From JBGTCD01 sp041749015 (GTDB lineage Bacteria; Bacteroidota; Bacteroidia; Cytophagales; Cyclobacteriaceae): 13,101 nt of DNA. The notes beneath the pieces were generated by a model. It did not search any database, was not told where the DNA came from, and was given only the letters and a program-made list of their open reading frames with translations. The stretch is taken from contig JBGTCD010000088.1 in the NCBI GenBank assembly GCA_041749015.1, positions 1-13,101 of the forward strand, given 5' to 3'. Positions 5,883 through 13,042 of the stretch are shown in pieces (within the stretch, counting starts at the first letter, position 1; the number at the start of each line of letters is the position of its first letter). The position numbers were made by a program, and so were the translations under genes.

Positions 5883-7097
5883 ATGGAAAAGAAAATAAAG
5901 GACGAAAAGATAATCCTGGCCTGTAACAAACATGGGATCGTAGAACAAATATTTTTGGATACAGGCTCCATATTGGAAAACATTAAGCTTCCTGTAGGGT
6001 TGCATAGCCTTGTTTCGCCAATATCCATTAAGGAATTGGGGGATTTCTGGCTCTCAATTCATGAAAAATCCATGGTGGAAAATACGGTTCTTACGCTAAG
6101 TTTTAATGATAATCACCTTAGCTACATATTTTCAGGCTATTTATTGAAAGATATGGTTGTGCTCTGCGGAAATACTGAATTAACCACTACGGAAAAAGCA
6201 TTAGAAGAAATAATGCTGATCAATAATGAGCAGGCAAACCAGATAAGACTTACCGAAAAAAAGGTAGGCAATTTGATAAATGAAGTTGATAATAAGGAAA
6301 TGAATGAAGCCTTTTTAAATGACTTCTCCTCCCTCAACAACGAACTGATCAACAACAAGCGTGAGTTGATACAAAAAAATCAAAGAATTGAATTATTGAA
6401 TAAAGAGCTAAATGCTGTCAACCAAAACATGACCATGTTTACCTACTCTGTTTCTCATGATTTAAAAGAACCATTAAGAATGGTTAAATCATTTTTAACC
6501 TTGCTTCAGAGAAAGTATGGAGAAACCCTGGACGAAAAAGGAAGATCGTATGTAGATATTGCGTTGGATGGCGCTAACAGGCTAAGTAAAATGATGACAG
6601 ATCTATTGGCATATCATCAATCTTCCAATTTGGATTCCATGGAATCTGTGGATCTGAATAATGTATTTTTAGAAGTAAAGGGTATTCTGCAAAAAGAAAT
6701 TGAAGAAAAAAACGCAAAGATTACTAGTGTAAAACTACCTACCGTCAATTGCTCATCTACAGGTCTCATTCAAGTATTCCAAAACCTAATTTCCAATGCT
6801 ATTAAATTTGTCCCGGATGAAAGAACTCCTAATGTTTCCATTGACCTGGAAGAAGATGATAACCATTATACCTTTATGGTAAAAGACAATGGGATTGGTA
6901 TTGCTGAAAACCAACGACAAGAAGTTTTTAAATTGTTTAAACGCCTGAATGCTTCACAGCAATACGAGGGTACCGGTTTGGGGCTGGCGATGGTCAGGAA
7001 AAGTATTGAAATGATGGGTGGAGAGGTTTGGCTGGAATCAGAAGAGGATAAAGGAACCACCGTTTATTTCACTATTATAAAAAACCAGGAGTCTTAA
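5883..7097 (+). CDS. Soluble sensor histidine kinase, phytochrome-type transmitter
   Basis: A 404-residue cytoplasmic histidine kinase without membrane segments. Residues 8-97 look like a PAS-like sensor fold (strand/helix pattern with IILACNKHGIVEQIF and YIFSGYLLKDMVVLCG). Residues about 103-182 form a long charged helical linker, probably coiled coil. The DHp domain has the H box SVSHDLKEPLR with His192 as phospho-acceptor. The ATP-binding domain has the N box NLISNAIKF (301-309), DNGIGI (335-340), the F box LFKRL (351-355) and GTGLGLAM (363-370). All expected catalytic motifs are intact. The H-box context (TYSVSHDLKEPLRMV) is that of phytochrome-related kinases. There is no receiver domain, and no response regulator gene is in the window, so it signals to an unlinked partner. 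The start lies one base after the stop of the B12-binding gene, so the two are surely cotranscribed and the B12 protein may be its input (inference). Confidence 0.92.
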   Translation: MEKKIKDEKIILACNKHGIVEQIFLDTGSILENIKLPVGLHSLVSPISIKELGDFWLSIHEKSMVENTVLTLSFNDNHLSYIFSGYLLKDMVVLCGNTELTTTEKALEEIMLINNEQANQIRLTEKKVGNLINEVDNKEMNEAFLNDFSSLNNELINNKRELIQKNQRIELLNKELNAVNQNMTMFTYSVSHDLKEPLRMVKSFLTLLQRKYGETLDEKGRSYVDIALDGANRLSKMMTDLLAYHQSSNLDSMESVDLNNVFLEVKGILQKEIEEKNAKITSVKLPTVNCSSTGLIQVFQNLISNAIKFVPDERTPNVSIDLEEDDNHYTFMVKDNGIGIAENQRQEVFKLFKRLNASQQYEGTGLGLAMVRKSIEMMGGEVWLESEEDKGTTVYFTIIKNQES

Positions 7098-7126
7098 AAT
7101 CAGGCATAGCAATCATCTAATACAAT

Positions 7127-7150
7127 CACCTGTTGATTACTGATCAGGTG
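7127..7150. repeat. Inverted repeat just upstream of the DUF2183 gene
   Basis: CACCTG (7127-7132) and CAGGTG (7145-7150) pair across a 12-base spacer, ending 8 bases before ATG 7159. As RNA it would sit over the ribosome-binding region; as DNA it has the shape of a dyad operator. A 6-bp repeat of this spacing is expected many times by chance, so this is only a candidate regulatory site. Confidence 0.2.
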
Positions 7151-7158
7151 TCGGGTTA

Positions 7159-8307
7159 ATGAAGTTGAACCTCATGGCCAAAGTAAAGAGAAAAATACTT
7201 CCCATTCTATATGCCATAAAACGCATGGTATCCATGGCGAAGCTATGGCTCGGGAAGAAGCTTGGTTTGATCCGTTCGGTGATGATCATGCCATACCAGG
7301 GCTTTGGCAATGGTCGAGAATTGTTTTTCCTGGGGAGGGTGTTGCGTGACAGAGGGATCGGTATTTCGCAACTGGATGACAGCCGGTGGCGCAACTTCAA
7401 AATGATGTACAAGCGCTTCATGACATGGAAAATCCCAGGCGTGAGGGTGGAAGCATCTTTTGAGGGCAATAATAAGTTGGCGACCACCGATGCGGAAGGG
7501 TATTATGAGTTCAGAATGGAACTGCCTCAGCCCATAAGGGGTCAGAATCCCTGGAAGAAAATTCGGTTGGAGCTGATAGATTCGGTGGTCAAGAAGCAGG
7601 AACCTCCGGTGGTTTACGGCAATGTATTTGTTCCCTCGAAGCTTGTGGAATACGGAGTCATTTCCGATATCGATGATACTGTGGTGCCCACAGGTGCCAC
7701 AAAGCTATGGGAAATGCTGAAAACCACTTTCATGGGTAATGCACATACAAGGGTGCCTTTTCCCGGGGTAGCTGCGTTTTATCAGGCACTGTCCAAAGGC
7801 CTTGTGGGCCACGAAAATAATCCTTTTTTCTATGTCTCGAGCTCTCCGTGGAATTTGTATGATTTTTTGCGGGAATTAATGAACATTCATAATCTTCCCC
7901 AGGGACCGTTGATGTTGAGGGATTTAGGATTGTCCCGGGAACAATTCTTTGCCGGCAGCCACACAGCACATAAGCTCCTTCAAATTGAAAGGATATTCAA
8001 TATCATCCCAGACATTCCTTTTATCCTGATCGGGGATTCAGGCCAACATGATGCCGAAATTTACCTCCAGGTGATCAGGGATTTTCCCGGGAGGGTTAAA
8101 ATGGTGTATATCCGTGATGTCCATCCAGCCAGTCATAAGAGGGTGCAAAAAACCGCCGAAGAAATCGGAAAGTTGGGAGTAGAAATGAAGCTGATCATGG
8201 ATACGATGGAAGCCGCCCACCATGCTGTTACCAAAGGTTGGATTAAAGAAGAGGAAATCGCCCATATTGCAGAAGAAAAGAAGGAGCATGAGGAGATGGA
8301 TGCTTGA
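7159..8307 (+). CDS. App1/DUF2183 phosphatase domain protein (HAD-like)
   Basis: A 382-residue protein with the catalytic domain of yeast phosphatidate phosphatase App1 (PF09949, DUF2183). The HAD-type nucleophile motif is SDIDDTVV (169-176) with Asp170 and Asp172. The second motif is YVSSSPWNLYDFL (225-237) and the metal-binding acidic motif is LIGDSGQHDAEIY (290-302). Residues 92-140 form a short beta-sandwich-like segment (IPGVRVEASF...TTDAEGYYEF), commonly found before this domain. The first 45 residues are strongly basic and hydrophobic or amphipathic, which could allow membrane contact but is not a clear transmembrane helix. The last 20 residues are rich in Glu and Lys. Known family members dephosphorylate phosphatidate; for this bacterial protein the substrate is inferred only. 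ATG 7159 or 7174 could be the start. Its base composition looks more GC-rich than its neighbours. A hairpin with T-run follows the gene. Confidence 0.83.
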   Translation: MKLNLMAKVKRKILPILYAIKRMVSMAKLWLGKKLGLIRSVMIMPYQGFGNGRELFFLGRVLRDRGIGISQLDDSRWRNFKMMYKRFMTWKIPGVRVEASFEGNNKLATTDAEGYYEFRMELPQPIRGQNPWKKIRLELIDSVVKKQEPPVVYGNVFVPSKLVEYGVISDIDDTVVPTGATKLWEMLKTTFMGNAHTRVPFPGVAAFYQALSKGLVGHENNPFFYVSSSPWNLYDFLRELMNIHNLPQGPLMLRDLGLSREQFFAGSHTAHKLLQIERIFNIIPDIPFILIGDSGQHDAEIYLQVIRDFPGRVKMVYIRDVHPASHKRVQKTAEEIGKLGVEMKLIMDTMEAAHHAVTKGWIKEEEIAHIAEEKKEHEEMDA

Positions 8308-8351
8308 TTTTGATGAAGGTTGGATAAAAGTTAAGTTTGAGCTTAATCGCT

Positions 8352-8377
8352 AAAATTCAGAATTTTGAATTTTTTTT
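8352..8377 (+). terminator. Putative intrinsic terminator after the DUF2183 gene
   Basis: AAAATTCA (8352-8359) and TGAATTTT (8366-8373) form an 8-bp stem with a 6-base loop, followed directly by more T residues (uninterrupted T from 8370 to 8377). It lies 45 bases after the stop at 8307. The stem is almost all A-T, so it is weaker than a textbook terminator, but position and T-run fit. Confidence 0.4.
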
Positions 8378-8398
8378 AAATTTACGTTAGGCGGACTG

Positions 8399-8432
8399 GG
8401 ATTCGTTGGGAACTCTCACCCAACTCTTATCC
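8399..8432. other. GC-richer imperfect hairpin in the 8308-8535 intergenic region
   Basis: GTTGGG (8405-8410) pairs with CCCAAC (8419-8424) around an 8-base loop, and GGAT (8399-8402) pairs with ATCC (8429-8432) across a small asymmetric internal loop. The sequence after it contains CTTTTT. It could be a second terminator, a leader structure for the gene at 8536 or a small RNA fold. The rest of this 228-base gap holds nothing I recognise. Confidence 0.25.
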
Positions 8433-8535
8433 TTGATCTTTTTGTCGGTTGTTTTCATAACAATATCTTTTAAAATATAGAAGTTAACAATTAAGTATTA
8501 CCGAACTATATCGCATTAATAGCACTCACCTGTTT

Positions 8536-9672
8536 ATGAATAATTCATTTTTGCAAAACAAAATTGCTGAAAACAATTCTACCAGAGTTCTTTTTCCATT
8601 TTCTATAAAAATTGACCCTATGGAAAAATTACTCCTTGTGAATTTTGAGAAGGATCCAGACTCTATCTATGTAGGATTTGAACCTCAGGTGTTTAACGAT
8701 GAGATCAACGGGAAAGGACATTTAGTGATTGGGTGGAGAACAGATAAAAAAATTGATGTTTATCACGAAATGTCTTTAAAACCCGACTCGGCAAAATATA
8801 GCATAGCAGGTGCCGGATTAAATAAGATGATTTCCGTTGATATGGATAAGGCATTTTATGAAGTGAGGGATTGTGGTGTTCAAGCTCATTATAAATTTAA
8901 GGATATATTAGGAAGAGATGTTGAAATTGCAATCAGTGAAAAAAATCCAAAAAAAAGGAAACCGTTCGGACTGCTAGCACCGATGGGTGACGCAGCAACC
9001 AATCCAACTTCCCTACCCATGGTCCTGCTTCATGATTTCTATTTCGTAAGAAAGAAACAAACTGACATATTAGTTTCGATAGATAATAAATCTCACAAAT
9101 TGGATGACCTCCCAATACCAATGGATTTTCAAAAAATGACCTTTGCCCGTTACAGTCCCCAACCATTGATAGCAACTTTAAATTCTGCACATAATGGAGC
9201 TTTGGAAACTTTAGACCTGGAATTAGGGCAGCGAACCTATGAAAAAGGAGATTATATCTTTGAAATTGATTGGAGCAACCAATCAGCATCAATAAAATCA
9301 ATGAGTGTAAAAAATAAAATCCATTTGCTAACCGTGAGTTTTTTGCCCTCTTTCCCTTGTTTGAAAACAATCTCAGCGAATGCCAAACACAAAGGCAAAT
9401 TTGTAATATTCGGGCATGAATCTGTCGGGTCCATTTCAGGGGAATACCAAATACATTCAGAAAAAGAATCTATTACCATTAAGGTAATACCCTCAAATGG
9501 TTGGAAGCCAAAAACAAATAAATTTTCCACTTGGTTTTTATTTACGATTGCCAAAGTTTTTAAAAAATGGCCATCTACTTACGAGTGGAATGCTGAATTA
9601 CGCAAGGATATGAAAGGCTTATGGTACATGCAGTCCAAATGGATCCGTACTGGAAAAATTTTGAAAGATTAA
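8536..9672 (+). CDS. Conserved-looking protein of unknown function
   Basis: A 378-residue protein that I cannot assign to a named family. It has no signal peptide or clear membrane helix. The first two thirds look beta-rich, with segments such as DSIYVGFEPQVF (42-53), GKGHLVIGWRTD (59-70), KIDVYHEMSLKP and FGLLAPMGD (143-151). The last third includes FVIFGHESVGSISGEYQIH and a basic aromatic C-terminus (NAELRKDMKGLWYMQSKW). The reading frame is long, undisturbed and has normal codon use. The start is uncertain: ATG 8536 gives 28 residues before Met29 (8620), where the better-structured part begins with MEKLLLVNF. The gene stands alone, after a putative terminator and before a 138-base gap, so context gives no hint of its role. 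Confidence 0.7.
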   Translation: MNNSFLQNKIAENNSTRVLFPFSIKIDPMEKLLLVNFEKDPDSIYVGFEPQVFNDEINGKGHLVIGWRTDKKIDVYHEMSLKPDSAKYSIAGAGLNKMISVDMDKAFYEVRDCGVQAHYKFKDILGRDVEIAISEKNPKKRKPFGLLAPMGDAATNPTSLPMVLLHDFYFVRKKQTDILVSIDNKSHKLDDLPIPMDFQKMTFARYSPQPLIATLNSAHNGALETLDLELGQRTYEKGDYIFEIDWSNQSASIKSMSVKNKIHLLTVSFLPSFPCLKTISANAKHKGKFVIFGHESVGSISGEYQIHSEKESITIKVIPSNGWKPKTNKFSTWFLFTIAKVFKKWPSTYEWNAELRKDMKGLWYMQSKWIRTGKILKD

Positions 9673-9810
9673 AAACATGAGGTAACTGGAAATCACTAAA
9701 TTTTTTTTGGCTCCCCTTTGATCTCTAATGATCTCAAGTTGGTTTTTTTAACCATTTCTTAACCTGAATGGCTGAAGAAATTATTAAATTCAATACTATT
9801 TTTACTATGA

Positions 9811-10451
9811 TTGAAATATGTTTTTATTTTGAAAAAGTATCTGATTGTAATCGTCGTATTCATTTCTTATGGTCAGTGTTTTGGAAAAGAGAAAAAGGTA
9901 TGGGTTTTTAGACTGCCTTTGGGGCGGCTGTACAATCAATCCAATACGGAGTTCATGAACACCAGTGGATTGGGATTATATTTTGAGTCCAAATTTCTTT
10001 ATCAGGATAGATTTATTTTTGGATATCGATTTGAACCTATTGCTTTGATTTATGGTGTATTGGTATTACCCGGAGGTTGTACGGAAGAGCACCCAAGATA
10101 TCCAGGCATGCCTAGCTGTAGGGAAGGTGCCAATTATTTGCTCAATAATTATATGTTTGTAGATTATCGGATTGGAAAACAAAAAATTAGTGAAAATGGA
10201 GGGTTATATCAGTTTTATGCTTGGTTTAGTTTAAACTTTCATACTCATGTAGATATATTATTACTTCCAGGGAACCATCTAATTATGCCGAAAAAGAGGA
10301 TTGGGTAAGCAACCTTGGGGCTGGAGTAAGGTTTGGAGCACTTGTTGGTAGGATTCAGATGAACCTTTCTTATAATATTACAGGTGATCAGTTTCAGCCT
10401 TTTCTGGGAATGTCTATAGGATACTATAAAGTAACCGGGGGCTTTAGGTAG
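9811..10451 (+). pseudogene. Frameshifted outer-membrane beta-barrel protein gene
   Basis: The first frame (9811-10308) encodes a signal peptide-like N-terminus (LKKYLIVIVVFISYGQCFG) and amphipathic beta-strands ending in QFYAWFSLNFHTHVD. It then runs into an unconvincing tail and a TAA at 10308. In the frame shifted by -1, an open stretch to TAG 10449-10451 encodes SNYAEKEDWVSNLGAGVRFG...QPFLGMSIGYYKV, which has the alternating pattern and the late glycine-aromatic strands of a small outer-membrane barrel. Loss of one base between about 10257 and 10296 would explain this. The 5' end is also odd: the frame opens only at TTG 9811 or 9829, while ATG 9818 is out of frame by a single T in the T-run at 9827-9830. 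The restored protein would be about 210 residues. Either it is a pseudogene or the sequence lost bases in AT-rich runs. Confidence 0.65.
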
Positions 10452-10538
10452 CTTCCCAAAAGTGACGGTTGAGTGATCCGGATAGATGGGGGTAAAGTTT
10501 TGTGTCATAATCAAGAAACTTAAATTCATAAATGAACA

Positions 10539-11198
10539 ATGGTGATTACAGGAAATAGATTTCAACTTTTTGATAGGTTAAATAAGACTTCAAAGACCTT
10601 GTTCATTTTAACGCTACTAATTTTTTGGATCCAATCAATTTCCATTGCTCAAAATAGCAAAACCATGGATTTCCTTGTATGGAATTCTGGTGATTCGTTG
10701 TTTGGTGCTGTAGAACACATCAATCTAAAAGGAGTAAGCTCTCGATTTTATAAAAAGATTAGATTAACGGATACCCGCAGAAAGCCAAAGCGATTTAATA
10801 GGAAAGATGTTATTGCTTTTCAAGTTAATGGTGAAATCTATGAAAGCTTCTGGATTTACCAATCTTCCGAAAAAATCTCATTGATTAATCCAAAATACGT
10901 TATTGGTGCACAAATCGGAGAGCAGTATTTTCTTAAATTAATCAGCAAGGGCAAACTAAGCCATTATCAAATGGAATGGTGGGAACAAGGAGAATCCTCC
11001 TTAATGCAAATGGATTTACTCAGAAAAGAGAATGATCATTTTTTTATCAGGGCAACACAAGGAATTTTTGGATTGAAGACAAAAGTTCTGATAAACTATT
11101 TTACAAATTGTCCGGAGCTCCAGAAGCAAATTGAAAAAAGGCAATTCAAGGAAGTTGGGCCAATAGTTGATTTTTATAATAGTAATTGTTTTAACTGA
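10539..11198 (+). CDS. Exported protein of unknown function
   Basis: A 219-residue protein with an N-terminal signal: a basic stretch (about 1-19), a hydrophobic core TLFILTLLIFWIQSI (20-34) and likely cleavage after SIA at 37. The mature part begins QNSKTMDFLVWNSGDSLFG. The pattern 'D-S/T-L-x-G' followed by a strongly basic segment (KKIRLTDTRRKPKRFNRKDV, 72-91) and VIAFQVNGEIY resembles lineage-specific secreted proteins of Bacteroidota that have no known function. The C-terminus contains NCPELQKQIEKRQF and ends near two Cys (191 and 217) that might pair. No catalytic motif is visible. It starts 87 bases after the broken barrel gene. The n-region is longer than usual, but no alternative Met preserves the signal peptide. 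Confidence 0.65.
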   Translation: MVITGNRFQLFDRLNKTSKTLFILTLLIFWIQSISIAQNSKTMDFLVWNSGDSLFGAVEHINLKGVSSRFYKKIRLTDTRRKPKRFNRKDVIAFQVNGEIYESFWIYQSSEKISLINPKYVIGAQIGEQYFLKLISKGKLSHYQMEWWEQGESSLMQMDLLRKENDHFFIRATQGIFGLKTKVLINYFTNCPELQKQIEKRQFKEVGPIVDFYNSNCFN

Positions 11199-11227
11199 CT
11201 GTATTAATTGAATAAAAAATAATAAAG

Positions 11228-11647
11228 GTGAAGCTGAAAACCAACCCCAAGGTCAGTGAGATATTCGCTCACTATCCTAATTCAGTGCGGGATAAAATGC
11301 TATTTTTAAAAGATTTGGTAATAGAAACAGCCGAGGAGACAGAAGGTGTTGACGAAATGGAAATAACATTGAAATGGGGCGAACCCAGTTTTGTAACTAA
11401 AAATGGAAGCACCTTGCGAATGGATTGGAAAGAAAAAGCACCTGATCAGTATGCAATGTATTTCCAATGTACCAGCCGACTGATAGAAACATTTAGGATA
11501 GTATTTGAACATAAATTCCAGTACGAAGACAATCGGGCTATTGTATTTCAGTTAAACCAAAAAATCCCCATTATGGAACTGAAAGAATGCATTAAAGCCT
11601 CTTTGACTTACCACAAAGTAAAACACCTGATGACATTGGGGATTTAA
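11228..11647 (+). CDS. DUF1801 domain protein (second copy of the family in the window)
   Basis: A soluble 139-residue DUF1801 (PF08818) protein starting at GTG 11228. Recognisable family segments are FAHYPNSVRDKML, LVIETAEETEGVDEMEITLKW, GEPSFVTKNGSTLRMDWK, DQYAMYFQC and NRAIVFQLNQKIPIMELKECI with the terminal ASLTYHK helix. These segments define a subgroup different from the DUF1801 protein at 2236, so the two are not a recent duplication. No function is known. The GTG start is chosen because family members begin about 12 residues before the F-x-x-Y-P motif and there is no nearby in-frame ATG. The gap to the previous gene is 29 bases. Confidence 0.82.
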   Translation: MKLKTNPKVSEIFAHYPNSVRDKMLFLKDLVIETAEETEGVDEMEITLKWGEPSFVTKNGSTLRMDWKEKAPDQYAMYFQCTSRLIETFRIVFEHKFQYEDNRAIVFQLNQKIPIMELKECIKASLTYHKVKHLMTLGI

Positions 11648-11663
11648 GGAAAATGCCCAATGT
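11633..11663. repeat. Inverted repeat spanning the DUF1801 stop codon
   Basis: ACATTGGG (11633-11640) and CCCAATGT (11656-11663) form a perfect 8-bp stem with a 15-base loop that contains the stop codon at 11645-11647. No T-run follows, so it is not a standard intrinsic terminator. A few such repeats are expected by chance in a window of this size. Confidence 0.25.
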
Positions 11664-11756
11664 TAATCGTAAGAGATGGTAACAACAAATAAAAAATACT
11701 ACGATGATGGCGGAAAATGAATAATGCACGTTAACCAAGAGAACAAATAGCTAAAA

Positions 11757-12848
11757 ATGACGCTACTTTTCGTCTACTTATTCATAGCCTTGTTCACATC
11801 ATTTTTGTGTTCAATTTTGGAAGCGGTTTTGCTTTCGACACCTCTATCCTATTTAAAATCAAGACTTGAAAATGGTGATAAAAGTGCGGAGACCATGCTT
11901 AAGCATAAGGAAGATATTGACAAACCGCTTTCTGCAATTCTTTCCCTAAATACAATTGCGCATACCGTGGGTGCTGCAGGAGTTGGGGCACAAGCGACTA
12001 TTGTTTTTGGAGATGCCTATTTTGGTGTTGTTTCGGCTGTTCTTACCGTTTTGATTTTGGTATTTACGGAAATAATCCCGAAGACATTAGGTGCTAATTA
12101 CAGTAAGGAACTTGTTGGTATCACTTCGAAAATTATTTCAGGAATGATTTTCATAACATATCCGCTTGTATTGGGCTCATCATTTCTTACTAAACTTTTG
12201 TCAAGAAAGGAATCAGAACTGACCACTAGCAGAGAAGAAGTATCAGCATTGGCAAGGATAGGGACTGAGGAAGGAATCTTTGCCGAGAAAGAAAACAAGA
12301 TTATTCAAAACCTGATTAAATTAAAAAACATAAAGGTTTCGGAGATCATGACCCCACGGGTCGTAGTCGTGATGGCCAACGAAGAAATGACCCTACAGAA
12401 ATTTTTAGAAAATAAAGAGTTTCTGCATTTTTCAAGAATTCCGATCTATCAGACCAATAAAGACAATATAACGGGTTATGTTTTTAGGGCATTAGTTTTT
12501 GAAAAATTGGCAGAAGACCAATTTGACCTTAAGCTAAAAGACATCAAGAGAGAAATTTTAACTTTCCCAAAAAGGACCACGCTGCTTAATGCCTGGGACC
12601 AAATGTTAGCAAAAAGAGAACACATTTCACTCGTAATTGACGAATATGGCGGTCTGGATGGCATTACAACTTTAGAAGACATTATAGAATCACTGCTGGG
12701 TTTTGAAATCATAGACGAGAAAGACAAAATTGATGATATGCAGCAATATGCTTTAGAAAGGTGGAAGGACAAACAGAAAAAATATGACTTGCTCAAAAGT
12801 GATGAGGAAAGTAAGAACAAACCCAACAAGCACCTACCAAAAGAATAA
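11757..12848 (+). CDS. CNNM (DUF21) plus CBS-pair membrane protein, CorB/CorC-like
   Basis: A 363-residue inner-membrane protein of the CNNM/CorB family, linked in other organisms to magnesium or other cation transport and often mis-named 'hemolysin'. The CNNM domain (about 1-155) has hydrophobic helices near 2-26, 58-80, 88-106 and 122-146. It also has the conserved SILEAVLLSTP (19-29), the helix LSAILSLNTIAHTVGAAGVGA and the TEIIPKT (104-110) motif. The pair of CBS domains (about 195-318) begins at VSEIMTPR and includes SRIPIYQ, IDEYGGLDGITTLEDIIESLLG. The C-terminal CorC_HlyC domain (PF03471) is absent; the protein ends in a short charged tail. Such short forms are known, so this need not be a truncation. 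The gene is probably transcribed alone, after a 109-base gap. Confidence 0.88.
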   Translation: MTLLFVYLFIALFTSFLCSILEAVLLSTPLSYLKSRLENGDKSAETMLKHKEDIDKPLSAILSLNTIAHTVGAAGVGAQATIVFGDAYFGVVSAVLTVLILVFTEIIPKTLGANYSKELVGITSKIISGMIFITYPLVLGSSFLTKLLSRKESELTTSREEVSALARIGTEEGIFAEKENKIIQNLIKLKNIKVSEIMTPRVVVVMANEEMTLQKFLENKEFLHFSRIPIYQTNKDNITGYVFRALVFEKLAEDQFDLKLKDIKREILTFPKRTTLLNAWDQMLAKREHISLVIDEYGGLDGITTLEDIIESLLGFEIIDEKDKIDDMQQYALERWKDKQKKYDLLKSDEESKNKPNKHLPKE

Positions 12849-13042
12849 GTTTTCGCATTGAATAGACAATCTTTAGTCATTCAAATTTTACCCTTTCAAA
12901 TTTAGTTTTGCAGTAAAAATCCCGTCCTTTGGGTAGCTTCATGCCGTCTTTATGATCCTGCTAAATTTTGACGGAAAAAAGAAGTCACTCAGAAAAGAAA
13001 ATTGTCAATTATCAAAAAGTTTGAGGATGAACAATTAAGTAA

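Noticed and set aside
7126..8534. The 9-mer TCACCTGTT upstream of both the DUF2183 gene and the gene at 8536
   Set aside because: Shared 9-mers are expected by chance and their distances to the start codons differ.
8933..9370. Minus-strand open frame of 145 codons inside the gene at 8536
   Set aside because: It overlaps a much longer + strand frame and its composition looks like an antisense shadow.
9719..9735. Direct repeat TGATCTC TAA TGATCTC
   Set aside because: Two short copies only, with no array, gene or known site attached.
10245..10565. Minus-strand open frame of 106 codons over the broken barrel gene
   Set aside because: It is a shadow of the barrel coding sequence, which explains the region better on the + strand.
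12879..12962. Minus-strand stretch in the 12849-13042 gap that translates to a basic peptide (KLPKGRDFYCKTKF)
   Set aside because: Only about 27 codons between stops and no recognisable family; could be a gene remnant but cannot be supported.
10452..12970. Similar minus-strand strings GAAGCTACC-C/T-AAAG with a nearby GGATCA at about 10445-10480 and 12930-12960
   Set aside because: One-mismatch 14-base matches are expected many times by chance in a window this size, and the spacing to GGATCA differs between the two sites.
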